Shown: one piece after another, positions 1 to 11,899 of the stretch
Numbering within the stretch: the first letter of the stretch is position 1
Layout of the letters: each line of letters starts with the position of its first letter
Origin: Leptodontidium sp. MPI-SDFR-AT-0119
Lineage: Eukaryota; Ascomycota; Leotiomycetes; Helotiales; Leptodontidiaceae
Direction: 5' to 3'
Assembly (NCBI GenBank): GCA_020726505.1
Contig: JAHLEZ010000024.1
Coordinates: 765,023-829,022, forward strand
DNA length: 64,000 nucleotides
Translations under genes and position numbers: made by a program
The notes under the pieces: model-generated
What the model saw: the letters and a program-made list of their open reading frames with translations, nothing else
Databases searched by the model: none
What the model was told of the DNA's origin: nothing

Positions 1-914
1 GCTAGATTTTTAAAGAAGCGCTAAAGAGCTATAGTTTCTTTACTTATATACTCTAGTATAAGTAATTCTACTTTAGTTATTAAAGTAGTAATTATTACTT
101 GTCTTAATACTTTTTAGATCACTAGCCCGCTAAATAAAAAGATCACGTAACCTTAAGATAATCGTCGTATCTTAATATTATTAGCGAAAAAGGCGTCAGA
201 GGCAATAATAATTACTTTGCTATAGTGCTTACTATAAATAATGCCTAAGAAGCGCGTACTAAATAAGTAGCGAATGAGCTAATATATTATAGTAAAGTGT
301 TTAGGCCCAAGGTTTATTACGAATTGTAAGAGCAAGGTAATTATATATATAATATCCGGTCTTATAATAATTACTACGTATAAGATAGAGCTTATTCTCT
401 CTTAGTATACTTTAATATGTTTCTTAGAAGTTTGTCTTATATACTTGACAAGATCGATTTACGGTAGCGGTGTCGTTAGACAATTGCCATTTGCCTACTC
501 AAATTTACGAGCGATCTTCTTAAGGTATTAGTTATAAACTAAAGAGATCGTTTTGCGCTTTCGATCACGTAATACTTTAATTCCTAAGAATTACTTAATG
601 TCTCTAAGATTATATATATCGTATGCCTAGTTTAGACGCTTAATAAGATCTTATCCGAGCTTCTAATTATCTTAGTAATAAAGTACTTAGATATCGTCTA
701 CGTAAAAGAGGACTAGGATTTTGTGTTTAAGATTTATAAATATATAAGGCTCCTCTAAGCAAGGAGAAAGCCCTAGATTAGTTAGAGTCTTACTTATATA
801 CTTATACTAGAAGTAAGGGGAATCACATATTCTGTAGAGTGCGCGATTAACTCGTAATACTTAGTTAGGCTATTAAAAACCGAGTAGAAATTAGTAGTAC
901 ACTGTTTTACCGTC
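1..914 (-). pseudogene. Outer Copia element, RT/RNase H part (RIP-degraded)
   Basis: Read on the minus strand, this segment encodes the end of a Ty1/Copia polyprotein. A catalytic-type FYVDDIQVLY motif lies near 691-708, followed by RT-tail sequence. Near position 60 there is RNase H-like sequence (TKVELLILEY, matching the usual STxEAE region). The frame is broken by TAG/TAA where Gln is expected, typical of RIP C-to-T changes. It is the left remnant of an element whose 5' LTR lies at 20738-20931 and whose 3' end is outside the window. It was split by the Copia insertion at 915-8441; the frame resumes after 8446. Confidence 0.8.
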
Positions 915-1111
915 TGTCGTGCAGGTTATGGTCGGCCGACTAAGCGAGCCCAATCAAAGGCACCATGGCCAAAGCGCCCGCGACCTCCATATTCAGGGAG
1001 CTTGAATAGACTATACGTAGAGTAGACAACAATCAATTACAGTACTACGTATACCTCAATAATACGTCAAATACGCCTCTGTGGAGCCTTTAGGCGTGCT
1101 CTTGCACGACA
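915..1111 (+). repeat. 5' LTR of Copia A (197 bp)
   Basis: Starts TGTCGTGCAGG and ends CTTGCACGACA, giving 9-bp terminal inverted repeats. It differs from the 3' copy at 11 positions by my reading, all transitions. It contains the 12-mer GGCACCATGGCC, which is also present in the LTR of the TRIM at 62098-63578. Confidence 0.95.
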
Positions 1112-1124
1112 GTTATGAGCCCCG
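1112..1124 (+). other. Primer-binding site of Copia A (half tRNA-iMet type)
   Basis: GTTATGAGCCCCG directly follows the LTR end. Its reverse complement, CGGGGCTCATAAC, carries the CAT anticodon within the CTCATAA loop of initiator tRNA-Met. Drosophila copia is known to prime from the 5' half of this tRNA, cut in the anticodon loop. The match to the fungal tRNA is from general knowledge, not from a tRNA gene in this window. Confidence 0.75.
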
Positions 1125-1739
1125 TAAACTATTAAAGCTTCCCAGTCGCATATACGCGCCGACGTGGCTCTATAAAGGCATACAAAGGCTTTCTCACCGC
1201 TACCTCTCACACGTACTAGCAGTATTCAAAAGCCTGTCAACAACCCTTAAATCACTAAAACCTCTTCGAAATCATCATTTATATACCCAAAACCGACAAT
1301 GTCACTTCTAAAGCTACCTACGGACTACAATTTAAAGGCGCGGAAGGATTAAGCGACATAGCACTTACGCTTGACATTCTATACTAGCTTTATAGGTGCA
1401 CTAAATATAGTAGACCCCAGCGCTCTTACGACAGGCCATATCCCAAACCACCGACCTAAGGCTCTAACGCTTGAAAGTACTACGCAAGAGGTTACAAAGA
1501 CTCAGTTGAGCTAGTATTACGCTAATATTGCAGCTTAGAAAGTAGCAAACCCACAACCGTCTTTAACGCCTAAGTCGTCCGACAACGCGTGGGCTACACT
1601 TACCCCAGCTATATCGACAGATGCCCTAATAGGAGGGACAAGTCTAGAAGAAGTTAGTCTACCTCTATACCTAACGATTACAGAGGTATAGTAGATCTAC
1701 GCAACACAAGCTAAGGAGTACTAGTACACGCTTGCTGAA

Positions 1740-4700
1740 TAAACGAGCTAAAATAACAAGTACATGGCTTTATATAACTGGCTCTTTGAAACGGTGGACG
1801 ATTTGCTTTTGGACTTTGCGATTAGGGAACTAACCGACAAGAGCGACCTGAGCTTACAAACGTTAGTTAGTACACTTTAGCGCGATATAGTACTATTAGA
1901 ATCGTCAGTCCTTACAATAGTAGTCACAAAATACGATAAGGTTTTAAAGGAGGCACATAAAGGAAAAGTCAACGTTAACTAATAAATAAAGGACTTCTTG
2001 AAGGCTTATAGGAATACTAAAGCGTATAATATACCTGAAGTCAAGGGTACTATGGCTCTAAAGAAGTGGTTACGTGCTATAGGAGCTCACATGTACCCTA
2101 ATTAAGTAAATCCTATCCTTAGTACAGTTATACGCGACGACTAACTTAGAAAAGAGTATAGTTTTACTCTTGACGACTATATTCAAGTACTCCCTAGTAT
2201 AGACTAAGAGCACACTATATTCAAGAAGCCTAAGCGTTAAGGAGGGGGTAGTGGTTAATACTTAACCCTTAGAGGAATAGATAATAGTACGTCAGGCGTA
2301 AGCTCCAGCAGATCTCGCTTTCGCGGCCAAAGTAACTTATGCCTATACGGCATAAACAGTAAGCACTTCTTTAAGCCGCTCAAGTGCTGGAGACTACGTT
2401 ATACAATTAATAGAACGACTACTGAAGGCATAAAGTATATACTAAACGCTAACGAGGTAATTATAACTTACAAGAAGTTAGAGATTATAGACTTTAGGGA
2501 GCTTAAGGCCGCTATAGCCAAAGAAGGTTAGAAGTACGTTGTAATAGCCAAAATTACTAGAGCCAATAGTACTAGTACCTCTAAACTTACTATTAACGCC
2601 AAAACAGCTAATGCTACTGTACTTGTAAGAAATAAAAACAAAAGTAAAGCTACGTGGGAAGGGACAGGGAGTATTAACGTAGCTATACTTGACTTAAACC
2701 TTCTTAACGATATAATCTAAGACGATACTCTTAACGCTGGTATCTATAGTATTATAGAGTTCCAACGCCACCCTTTGTTAGATAACACTCTAATTAACAA
2801 CTACGGCGCAACTCACTTAGTTAATAGTATTAATAAACTAGTCCCCGGCAACTTTAAACGCACTACAAGAGAATCAGTTGACGCGAGTACCTCAAACTTA
2901 CTAATTATTAAGAGAAGTACACGTATCTTTAAAAACGCTATATATAGACTTGCCAGACTATACACTAGGGACCTAACGCTATTTAATATAGCGGTTGTAG
3001 AGGGGTTTAATATTAATATTATCTTAGAGAGCCTCCTTACACAGTCGGGGGTATAGTATAATAGTACTGACACGACTTTGCGCGTAGGCAATACTAAAGA
3101 GAGCTATGTAATAAGAAACCTATAGCGTAAGTGGAACCTTATAGTATTTAAATACAAGCTAATTAATAACTGCTCGCGCTCTCCACAACTGCGTGTATTT
3201 ATAAAGACTCGTAGATCTTCTATTATAATAATGTACTTAATAATCAGTAGACGACTATACCCTCTCAAAAAGTATACCTTTTAATTATCTCGCCGGTTCT
3301 TACGACCCTAGAGCGACACAGCACAGATATAACACTTACGGGCTAGTCACTTCAGCAAAATAGCCCTAAAAGCTCTTGTGAAGTATGCCCGTAATGTCTA
3401 AATTAATAGAATCACTAGTATATAATGCGAAAGCTGTGCTGCGACACACTTAAATTAACGACTATTATGTAGAGAGTCAGACAATAAGTCCCCGAGACCT
3501 TTCTTTAGAGTCGCATAGGACCTATTTAACTACCTTGTAGGCTACAATAACACATACTAGCTATTATTAATTAAGGACGAATACAATAGAAAGCTTTTCG
3601 CATTCACACTCACGAGTAAAGCCAACGAGTTAATTATAGGAGTACTTAAAGCATTTGAGGCATGGACTAGACGCTAATACGGTCTAGCCATATATAAAGT
3701 CAAGTCCGACAACGACACGTCTGTAATTAACACAAGATACTAGACCTAGTACGACTAATAGGCGTTAAACAATGGCATTAACCTAAAGCCTACTCCTGTC
3801 TATATATATAAGCTAAATAGAGGTATAAAAAGAGCTAGTGGAGAGTTAATTACTAAGGCCTTGAAAATGATAATAGGCGCCAATTTACTATCTAAGCTGT
3901 AGCCGGAGGCTATTTTAATAGCTACACACCTTTATAATATATCGCCACTAGCCAAGAGAGCTATATAATCGCCAAACGAAGTACTAGAGGCATAGTTCAG
4001 GCAGTATTTTCAGTAGTACGATCTATATATAGTGAAGAGGTTAATAGTCGATTTAAGACTTAACTAGAGTAATATTTTTATATATAGCGCTAAAGCTTAC
4101 GTAATAATTAAAGACTAACAAGCTCTCCGTGACAAGAGAGGCTTTAAGGTCAACCTAAGGGGGCACGTCAGTTACTTAGTTAACTACTATATAACTAATA
4201 TATACAAGATCTAGATACCTCTACTAAAGTGTGTAATACGTACTCGAAACGTTATTTTTAATGAGGCATAGTTCTATAATAAGTAAGTAGTAGTCGGCTA
4301 ACTACTACTAATACTTAAATAGGTCGTTAATATACTTACGGAGCCTAAGGCCGCTTAAGACGCCGAGTTAGCCATCAAACACGTAAGGGACGAGTATACG
4401 GAGGCGAAAAATAGTACTAAATTAAATAAGCTACTGTTTAACTTAATAGAAGTCGACGAAGTTTCTACGGAGGTAGTCCTATACGTAACTACTGAGGCGG
4501 GACTGCCTATTCCACGAGAGTACTAGAATGAGATAATACTGTTAAATTCACGAATTAACACGTCGGGGGACAACATAAAGCTTAATAAAGACGATATAAA
4601 AGTTCTAGTAATAATAAAAAGCCTAGGCACACCAAGACAAACTCGAAGCCAGATATAACGAAACGAATATATCAAGCCTAGGAGGGGTGCCCCACGTACG

Positions 4701-6950
4701 AAACTACTACACTAGATTAAGGGTACGCGCAAATTAATACCTCAAGTTGTAATTTAGAGTAGAACACGAGACAACTAAAGTCAATTATTGCGCCAAACTA
4801 AAGTAACTAGTATAGGCCCAGGAAGTGCACTATAGCACGAAAACACCTCGTCTAAGGAGGATTACGACGACGAGCTAGAGGAAGAATAATAATTACTCCT
4901 AGAAAACACACTATTAGAGACAATAATATAACCCCTGTTAAAAGAAACTATGTCTCAAGAGACCTTAGACGAAGTGTTATAAGCACTTAACCAAAGTCAA
5001 CTACACCCTATTACTCGAGCTTAGCGGAGAAGGCGAGCTAGAGAGACAATATAATTGAATAAACAGTTAAAGATTAGGCCGGGAGTATACTCTTTTATAA
5101 CAAGGGAGCTCTTAAGCGCCGAGTCTATAGACTAAAAAGACAAGAACTATACGCAAATCGCATCTTTTACTACGACGTTCTAGAATAAAGACGTGACGCG
5201 AGAAGATAATAAAGACTATAGAACTATATATATTGTCTTTGTAACTATAGTTAGTGGCGAAACGATTAGAGCACAGGAAATTACAAGCTCTAAAATAACA
5301 CAACTATATTAGGCAAAGCTTCTGACAGTATTAAAGTACTAGCAGAACTTAGACTAGTACTCGTGGGGAGAACGCTTCTAAGAGGACGTACACAAGGAGA
5401 TGGAGAACCTCTAGGCTAAGAAATACTAGTATATCGTGCCTAAGGCAGACACTAAAACGACGCCTATACTACTAAAATGAGTGTTTACTTACAAAGTTAA
5501 CTTAGTTAGATAGCTTGTACGCACTAAATCGCGTATCGTTGTTAGGGGTGACCTACAGGAGGATGCTACTATATTCTCCACGTACGCCTCTATACTATTG
5601 GCGAGGTCTTTTTGTGTTACGATAGCCCTAGTAGCCTAATTTGACTTAGAAGTTAAGTAGTACGACGTCGTGAACGCTTTTATTAATATAAAACGAGACG
5701 AACAAAGTACACCCGTCTACTGTTACCTTCTTGACAGTTTCAAGCAGCCCGGCATGGTTATAGAGATCGACAGAGCCTTATATAGCCTACGCGACTCCCT
5801 AGCCCTATAGTATAGCGACTTCTTAACTACACTTAGAAGCCTTAGTCTAGAGCCACTTATAAAAGAGCCCTGTATATTTATAAATAATAAGCATATAGTG
5901 TTTATAGCCTTCTACGTAAACGATATATAAGTACTATACCACAAGTCAAACCTTGTTATAGCGGCCAAAATCACTGATGGCCTTAATAAAGCCTACGAGC
6001 TAACTATAATAAGTGACGTGGAGTAATTTCTAAGGGTACGAATTATACGAGATAGACATACGAGAATAGTCACGTTAGTCCACGACACGTATATAGAGAA
6101 GGTGGCCTGGAAATTCAGCTTAGTAGATAGTAACTACCCGAGTACCCCTCTGCCGTACTACGACTTAGTCAAAAACACGGGCAAAGTGACGAAGGCACAA
6201 ATTAAGGAGTACCAAGAAAAGGTCAGATCTATCTTATACACGGCTGTCATAATTAGACTAGACGTAGCTTTTGCAGCTTCACAGCTGTCGTAATTCTTGA
6301 CGAACCTAAGCTAGAAGTACCTATAGGCTGTCGATTAGACGATACGTTACTTATTTAGTACACGCTTCTTAGGGATCGTTTATAACTATTAACAGCGCGA
6401 AACGCAGCTTATAATAACGTCTAATGCCTCTTTCGTAGATAATTTAGAAACTAGGCGTTCTTTACAAGGGCTTGTTATTCTTTTGTTCGGGGGTGTTATA
6501 CTATAGAAAGCATCTAGGCAAGACACAGTCACTACCTCGACTATAGAAGCTAAGCTCTTGGGGGTAGAGCGAACTATAAAGGAGGTTATAGCACTACAGA
6601 GGCTCTTTAAAGAAATATACCTTAATATAGGGTGCCCCTAGAATATCTTCTATAATAACTAATAGACGATTAAGCTTATAATTAGAGAGAACTAGTGTAT
6701 ATCGACTAAGCTTAAGCACGTTAATATTTAAAATATATAATTACGCCAAGAGTACTAAAAGGGCAGTTTTAAGGTTACATACTTGTCTACAAGTGAGATA
6801 TACGCTAATGGCCTCACTAAAAACCTCCCACGCTAGAAGTTTGAGACCTTCTTAGTACTACTTAACTTATAAGATACTAAGGCGTCAGTAGAAAAGCTTA
6901 ATTAAAGCTTACACCTTATTACAAAACATACTCTTTTGTTTTTCCTTTGT
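1740..6950 (+). pseudogene. Copia A gag-pol polyprotein remnant
   Basis: Translating through stops gives a gag-like stretch (about 1750-2320), then a zinc-knuckle-like segment with C..H..C residues near 2340-2395. A protease-like region is near 2760-2830 (YGATHLVNS). The integrase core is near 3680-4200 (motif ERAGGELITKALKM near 3835). Reverse transcriptase follows at about 5500-6300, and RNase H with STIEAKLLGVERT near 6540. The RT catalytic box reads FYVNDIQVLY near 5911, so the first catalytic Asp is now Asn (GAC to AAC, a RIP-type G-to-A change). Stops are TAG/TAA at expected Gln or Trp codons. No intact protein can be made. Short open stretches at 2775-3056 and 6102-6293 are fragments of this frame. 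Confidence 0.85.
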
Positions 6951-8244
6951 AATTTTCAAGGTAATACTGTCACTTCAAGTATGATCTTTTTAAGAAGTTA
7001 AGGGCAGGAATTCTATTCCGGCTAAAGCTATAATTAAACTAACCTAAACTAAACTAACGCAAAGTAAGTATATAAGGGCCCGTTCCTAAGCTACTTATAA
7101 AGTAGTAAACTATAACTCTGAAGGGGCACGTTCCCAAGCCGCTATTAGTCGCGAACTAAACAACTAATAAGTCCATTATCTCCCCTAGGAGCTCCTTAAG
7201 GCGGCGGCGGCGGGCTGCCACATCAGCAGTGACAGCAGCAGCAGTAACAAGGACACTAGCACTAGTACTAACACCACGCATAAGTAAGAGGATTAGGCGG
7301 GGGGTGGCTGGGGCTGGGGTAGCAGGGGCGGCGGCTAAGCCAAAGTCAGTACGTTTAAAGTCTGTTTATAAAGACAAAGTAAATATACTAGGTAGTGCAG
7401 TAACTAGAGCGGCAGCTAAGGCAGCGGCTGACCCTATCAGTATACTTGAAGTATGTTTTGCAAAGGTAAAGTGAATATACCGGGGGCAGCAATTGCTTCT
7501 CGGACCGAAGCCTAGAGACGTCTCAACTACTAGTTAGAGTTAGCTAACTTTAAAAACACAAGAACTAAAGTAAAACTTACACGGGTGCGATTAGCACCGC
7601 GCTTCTCCTCTACAAAGGCCGCGAAGGCGACCGTAACACTAGGCCTAACAAGACCGGCACAACTATAATTCTAACCGTGGCACCGCAGGCACCGCACCGA
7701 GCTAACTACGCTTTAACAGATACTAACAGGGAGAGTACCCTTTAAGGCAGCTTTTACGTATACCAGGCAGGGAACCTCCCTATTAACACCTGCCTTAGTA
7801 CGACGGCGAGGGGTGGCTAGGGCGGGGGCAAGGGCGGGCGAGGGGGTACGGGGGCGAGCCGCAAGCTATTATAACATATTAAAACTATTCTTAAAAGAAC
7901 AAAGAGCACAAGGGAAACTTACACTTCTTATTATACGAGCAGCGGCGGCGTTAACAGCGCGGGCGGCTTTAGTAGCCTTTCGGCGGGACAAAACACGAGC
8001 CATTTTGAAGTATAGTACGCTTAAAGAGGGAAGTTACGATAGGGGGGGGGGGGGGCACTTGCCTATATACTCACGACTACCTATTTAGTATGTTTACTTT
8101 AGCTACTACTTATCATTTTCCCTTATTATTTGTCGCTTTCATATTATTAGTTATATATTATATGTCGATTTCCTATTGTCTATTATATTTATTAAGCACT
8201 TGTTTACTTCGCCAAAGCTTAGTATTGTCCTTAGCGAGGGGGTG
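6951..8244 (+). other. Long 3' untranslated part of Copia A, partly GC-rich
   Basis: About 1.3 kb between the end of RNase H and the 3' LTR. It contains unusually GC-rich patches for this block (gcggcggcggcggg near 7201; g-rich tract 7806-7862) and a run of 14 G at 8042-8055. The Ala/Arg-rich open frames here (7229-7474, 7813-8088) look like composition artefacts. I recognise no domain. Confidence 0.6.
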
Positions 8245-8441
8245 TGTCGTGCAGGTTATAGTCGGCCGACTAAGCGAGCCTAATCAAAGGCACTATAGCC
8301 AAAGCGCCCGCGACCTCTATATTCAGGGAGCTTAAATAGACTATACGTAGAGTAGACAACAATTAATTACAGTACTGCGCATACCTCAATAATACGTTAA
8401 ATACGCCTCTGTGGAGCCTCTAGGCGTGCTCTTGCACGACA
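8245..8441 (+). repeat. 3' LTR of Copia A (197 bp)
   Basis: Same length and termini as the copy at 915-1111. It is preceded by the polypurine tract at 8234-8244 and followed by target duplication ccgtc. CA in the other copy is often TA here and the reverse, as expected when RIP strikes each copy independently. Confidence 0.95.
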
Positions 8442-8446
8442 CCGTC

Positions 8447-8926
8447 TATATCTCTTAAGGTATTAATAAAAGTATTAATCACGTCGAAGCACTTGACTTT
8501 TAAATTAAAATAAGTTACGAGTGCTATAGTAATTCTAAAAGACTTTACGAAGAGCGTGCTAGTGTATATTAATATAATCGTTGCCTCACTTTAGAGATCA
8601 CCTCGAACTACTATTTGAGAGCGGCATCTTAAGATATATCTGTCTTTATTAGGCTTATATTTGAAGACTTACATAAGCGGGACGAGTGTATTTATAGTAC
8701 TTGAATCGTACTTCTGTGAGTGCTAGTATTTATGTTTATTTATGTTCCCTATTTCTAACTTATAGTCTTTTAGAAACTACCTTCTTATTAAGTAGTTCTT
8801 AAGATTACTCTACCTTTTTAGTTTTAGTAGAAGATCTTAGACCTTGACTTTAGGAAGTGAGAACTTCCCTTTTAGTAGCGGGCGATTTACTTATATCACT
8901 GCCGCGATTACTAAATATATTGTCTT
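8447..8926 (-). pseudogene. Outer Copia element, RT segment between two insertions
   Basis: The minus-strand frame continues the RT of the outer element after removal of Copia A. The segment KCFDVINTFINTL matches the conserved RT stretch around the first catalytic Asp of Copia elements. It ends at gtctt (8922-8926), the target duplication of the next insertion. Confidence 0.75.
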
Positions 8927-9181
8927 TATTGGTCCACAGGTCCTTACATAGTCATACTTCAGTCTGGAAAGGGGGTGCAGGTTAAAGTCAGGGGTCAGAG
9001 CTTAGCCGGACTGTTTTCGGTAGAGATTCGGTGGGGTTTCGTAGTATATAGTCTGGCTTTCCTCGCATTCTCTTAGAATATATATAGATTTTAAACTATA
9101 CATTTATTACTCTGTCGCTATACTCACATTAGAATATATTCATACATACGGCGTAGTACATAAACCGGTACTACACCGACA
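8927..9181 (+). repeat. 5' LTR of Copia B (255 bp)
   Basis: Ends in CACCGACA. The expected initial TG is now TA, a RIP-type change. The sequence after it (ctaattagtggcaagc) is the likely primer site, but I could not match it to a tRNA. Confidence 0.92.
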
Positions 9182-11899
9182 CTAATTAGTGGCAAGCTTG
9201 TATCGTTAACCTTACTATAAATAGAAAAGGTCTCAAGTTATAAAGCGGATTTTGGGCTTTAACTTAAGGAGTACTTTATTGTATTTTCCTTAAAGGGCAT
9301 TTTACCTTTTCTAGATCGTGGAGGGAAGGCAACTTTTCTCTTGAGACTCAATTAGGACAATTACACGTCAGAGAAGAGCTATTATAATATAATAGTTACT
9401 CTACGAAGATTATTAATTTAATATCCTTGAATTTAGAACTTTAGATCTTTAAGAAACCTATTCGGGAACCTACTAGATCACCTACGAATCGTATCCGATA
9501 CAATAGCGGATACTTTAGACCGTACGCCGAAGCTAGAATTGACTCCGGAAACATTTAATAACACGGCTATACTAAGAGAAACGCTAAATCCTAGTCTAGC
9601 CTTTATAAGAGATATAACGGTATACTCGCGGAAGTTTCGTAAATCCTTTTATAACGGCCGCATTAAAGGAGAATTCCTTTTTTAAGACTTTTAGGAGTAT
9701 TTTAAGGGTTAAATAGTAAAGGAGTTTAGATTAGTTAAGGTTATAAAACGCATATACCTTAAGGACGACCTACGAGCCTTTAGTGTATTTATACGACGAT
9801 AAAGGGGGACGAGAATAGTAGAGGCTTTAGTAAAGGTAATGTAAGCTAAGGAAAATCTATAACTAGAGGACTAAATAGAGATGCAAATTCGGAACTACCC
9901 CGAATTAGTACTAAATTACATCTGGGAATTACTCTCCCGACTACCACTACTATTCCTAATAATACTTTAATAAAATCAACCCCCGATGTCTTCATAACAC
10001 TAATTAGAGGTAATTATTTATTCCGTGGAGGAAGACACTCCTTCGGAAGGGTTAAGAGTAAAGCTTACGAAGACGATTTAGTTATTAAGATTACTTAAGA
10101 TCTTCTTTACTAAAGGAGATGAGATCGAGGATTTATATAATATAACCCCCTTACTTATAATCCCAAAGAAGAAGTTCTTATTTACTCTTAAGAGAGATCC
10201 CCTGAGTAATCTCCACTTATGGAGATTAAATAACCACGCGTTACCGAATCCTATATTAACGCTAGTAATATACCCACGGGACGGGTCATTACTACTATTT
10301 AAGGTTCCTAAGACTACTAAACCACATATAAAGCCGATTCGGCTATTATAATATATTATAGATTTATTAACCCCGGACCAAGCAAAATTGTTAGTAAACC
10401 TTACTAAGATGTACACTAAGGAGCTCTAATATAACAGAGACAAGGACTACTTAAATAAGAAGTTCCACATCTTCGCCGACTTATGTTAAAGAGCGTCAGT
10501 TGAGACTAAGGTCTAAAACCGAGCCTTTCCGTCGATGTTACGAGACGAAGCTAGTTCGTACTACTACTAGTACCTTTAGAATAAGAGGTACTTATTTAAT
10601 AAGCTTATTAAGACAACTCGCGAATACTTTAAGATAAAGGAGAAAGCTAATAAGTTCCTTAGCCGGTGGTTTAATCTAACCTTCTCGTTATTTTAGGAGA
10701 AGCCTTACTAAACGGGAAAACTAGTGTTAACCTAATTAAAGAACTTCGCTAAGGAACTATAAAGTATTTAGCTTAGCCTAAAGGACAACAATATACGAAA
10801 CGATAAGACGCTTCGTGATAAACTCGTGTAAGAAGTATTAAGGAACCCCCTCTTTAAGATAGCCTTGTTTTAAGCACCCCTTACTTTCCCTATATTAATA
10901 GATAATCTTCGCTCCGCCGTCGGCGTTAAGGTAACTCATAACTCGGGATCGAGGGTAAGTAAGTACTCTAGATTACATACGAATCGCCACCGATCTTATG
11001 TCACAAATAAGACGGCTTATTACTTTAATTATAAGATGAAATTTTCAAGTAAAAACAAACGCGGAGACAAATTCTAGCCTATACTAGGCTACCTAGGCTA
11101 TATTATCTACAAGAAGATAAACTGCCATAATAGTCGTTACTTCGACAAAGAGTAGGCAGCGTTTAAGGCAAGATACTTCGCGGCGCGTAAGGCCGAAAAA
11201 GTGAAAGCTATAAATAAGACCTTTAGGAGCTACTTAGCTTATGTTAAGGGAATCGACCCCAATTCTAATTAAAACCGGACTACATCCGGACACTATTTAG
11301 GAAACTACTAGGATACGGATTTAAACACTTTAATAAATATTAACGACTCTTTAGAGAGTTCCGACGATGATAATAACGATAGCATTATAAACTTCACGAC
11401 TATATTTATAGCAAGTGAGACATAGTATAATACACGAGAAGTCATAAGGCAACTTAAAAAGAGGAAGGCTACTTATATCCTAAAAAGCAAAATTAAGAGA
11501 CCCGCTCTTAGTAAGGCCTATATAACGTAATAAACAAACAAATTCTTTTAAGGATTATTAATTAATATAGGGGCATTTAATAAAAACACGGGAAGAATTA
11601 ACTAGTTATAAGCTTTATAACGAATTTAAGATGTCAAGTTTAACACTAGTTAGGCGGGCTAGAGCCAGATTACATTCGGTGCCGGTTCGCGACCGTCTTT
11701 AGGGGTTGCCACAGTTAATACTCCGGTTAAAGAAATAGACTTCTAAATCGTAGACGCAAATATCCTATTTCTAGTTTGTTTATAATAGTTAAATGTGCTA
11801 AATACGTAGTATAATAACTTACGCAACGTCTTAATTTAGGGCGACAAGAAGCACTTAATTATATAGAAGTATAAGCATCTATAATTACTTTTGGATTAA

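Larger units (their letters stand above)
915..8441 (+). mobile_element. Complete Ty1/Copia LTR retrotransposon A, RIP-mutated
   Basis: A 7527-bp element bounded by two 197-bp LTRs that begin TGTCGTGCA and end TGCACGACA. It is flanked by a perfect 5-bp target duplication, ccgtc, at 910-914 and 8442-8446. A primer-binding site follows the 5' LTR, and a G-rich polypurine tract (gcgagggggtg, 8234-8244) precedes the 3' LTR. Gag, protease, integrase and reverse transcriptase/RNase H occur in Copia order on the plus strand, with many RIP-type stops. It is inserted in the opposite orientation within an older Copia element. Confidence 0.95.

Noticed and set aside
7229..8088. Ala/Arg-rich open frames in Copia A
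   Set aside because: They arise from GC-rich repeats in the 3' untranslated region; no gag or pol motif and stops in neighbouring conserved frames.
10078..10416. 112-codon minus-strand open frame inside Copia B
   Set aside because: Antisense to the plus-strand polyprotein; RIP-generated AT-rich sequence easily leaves such frames open.
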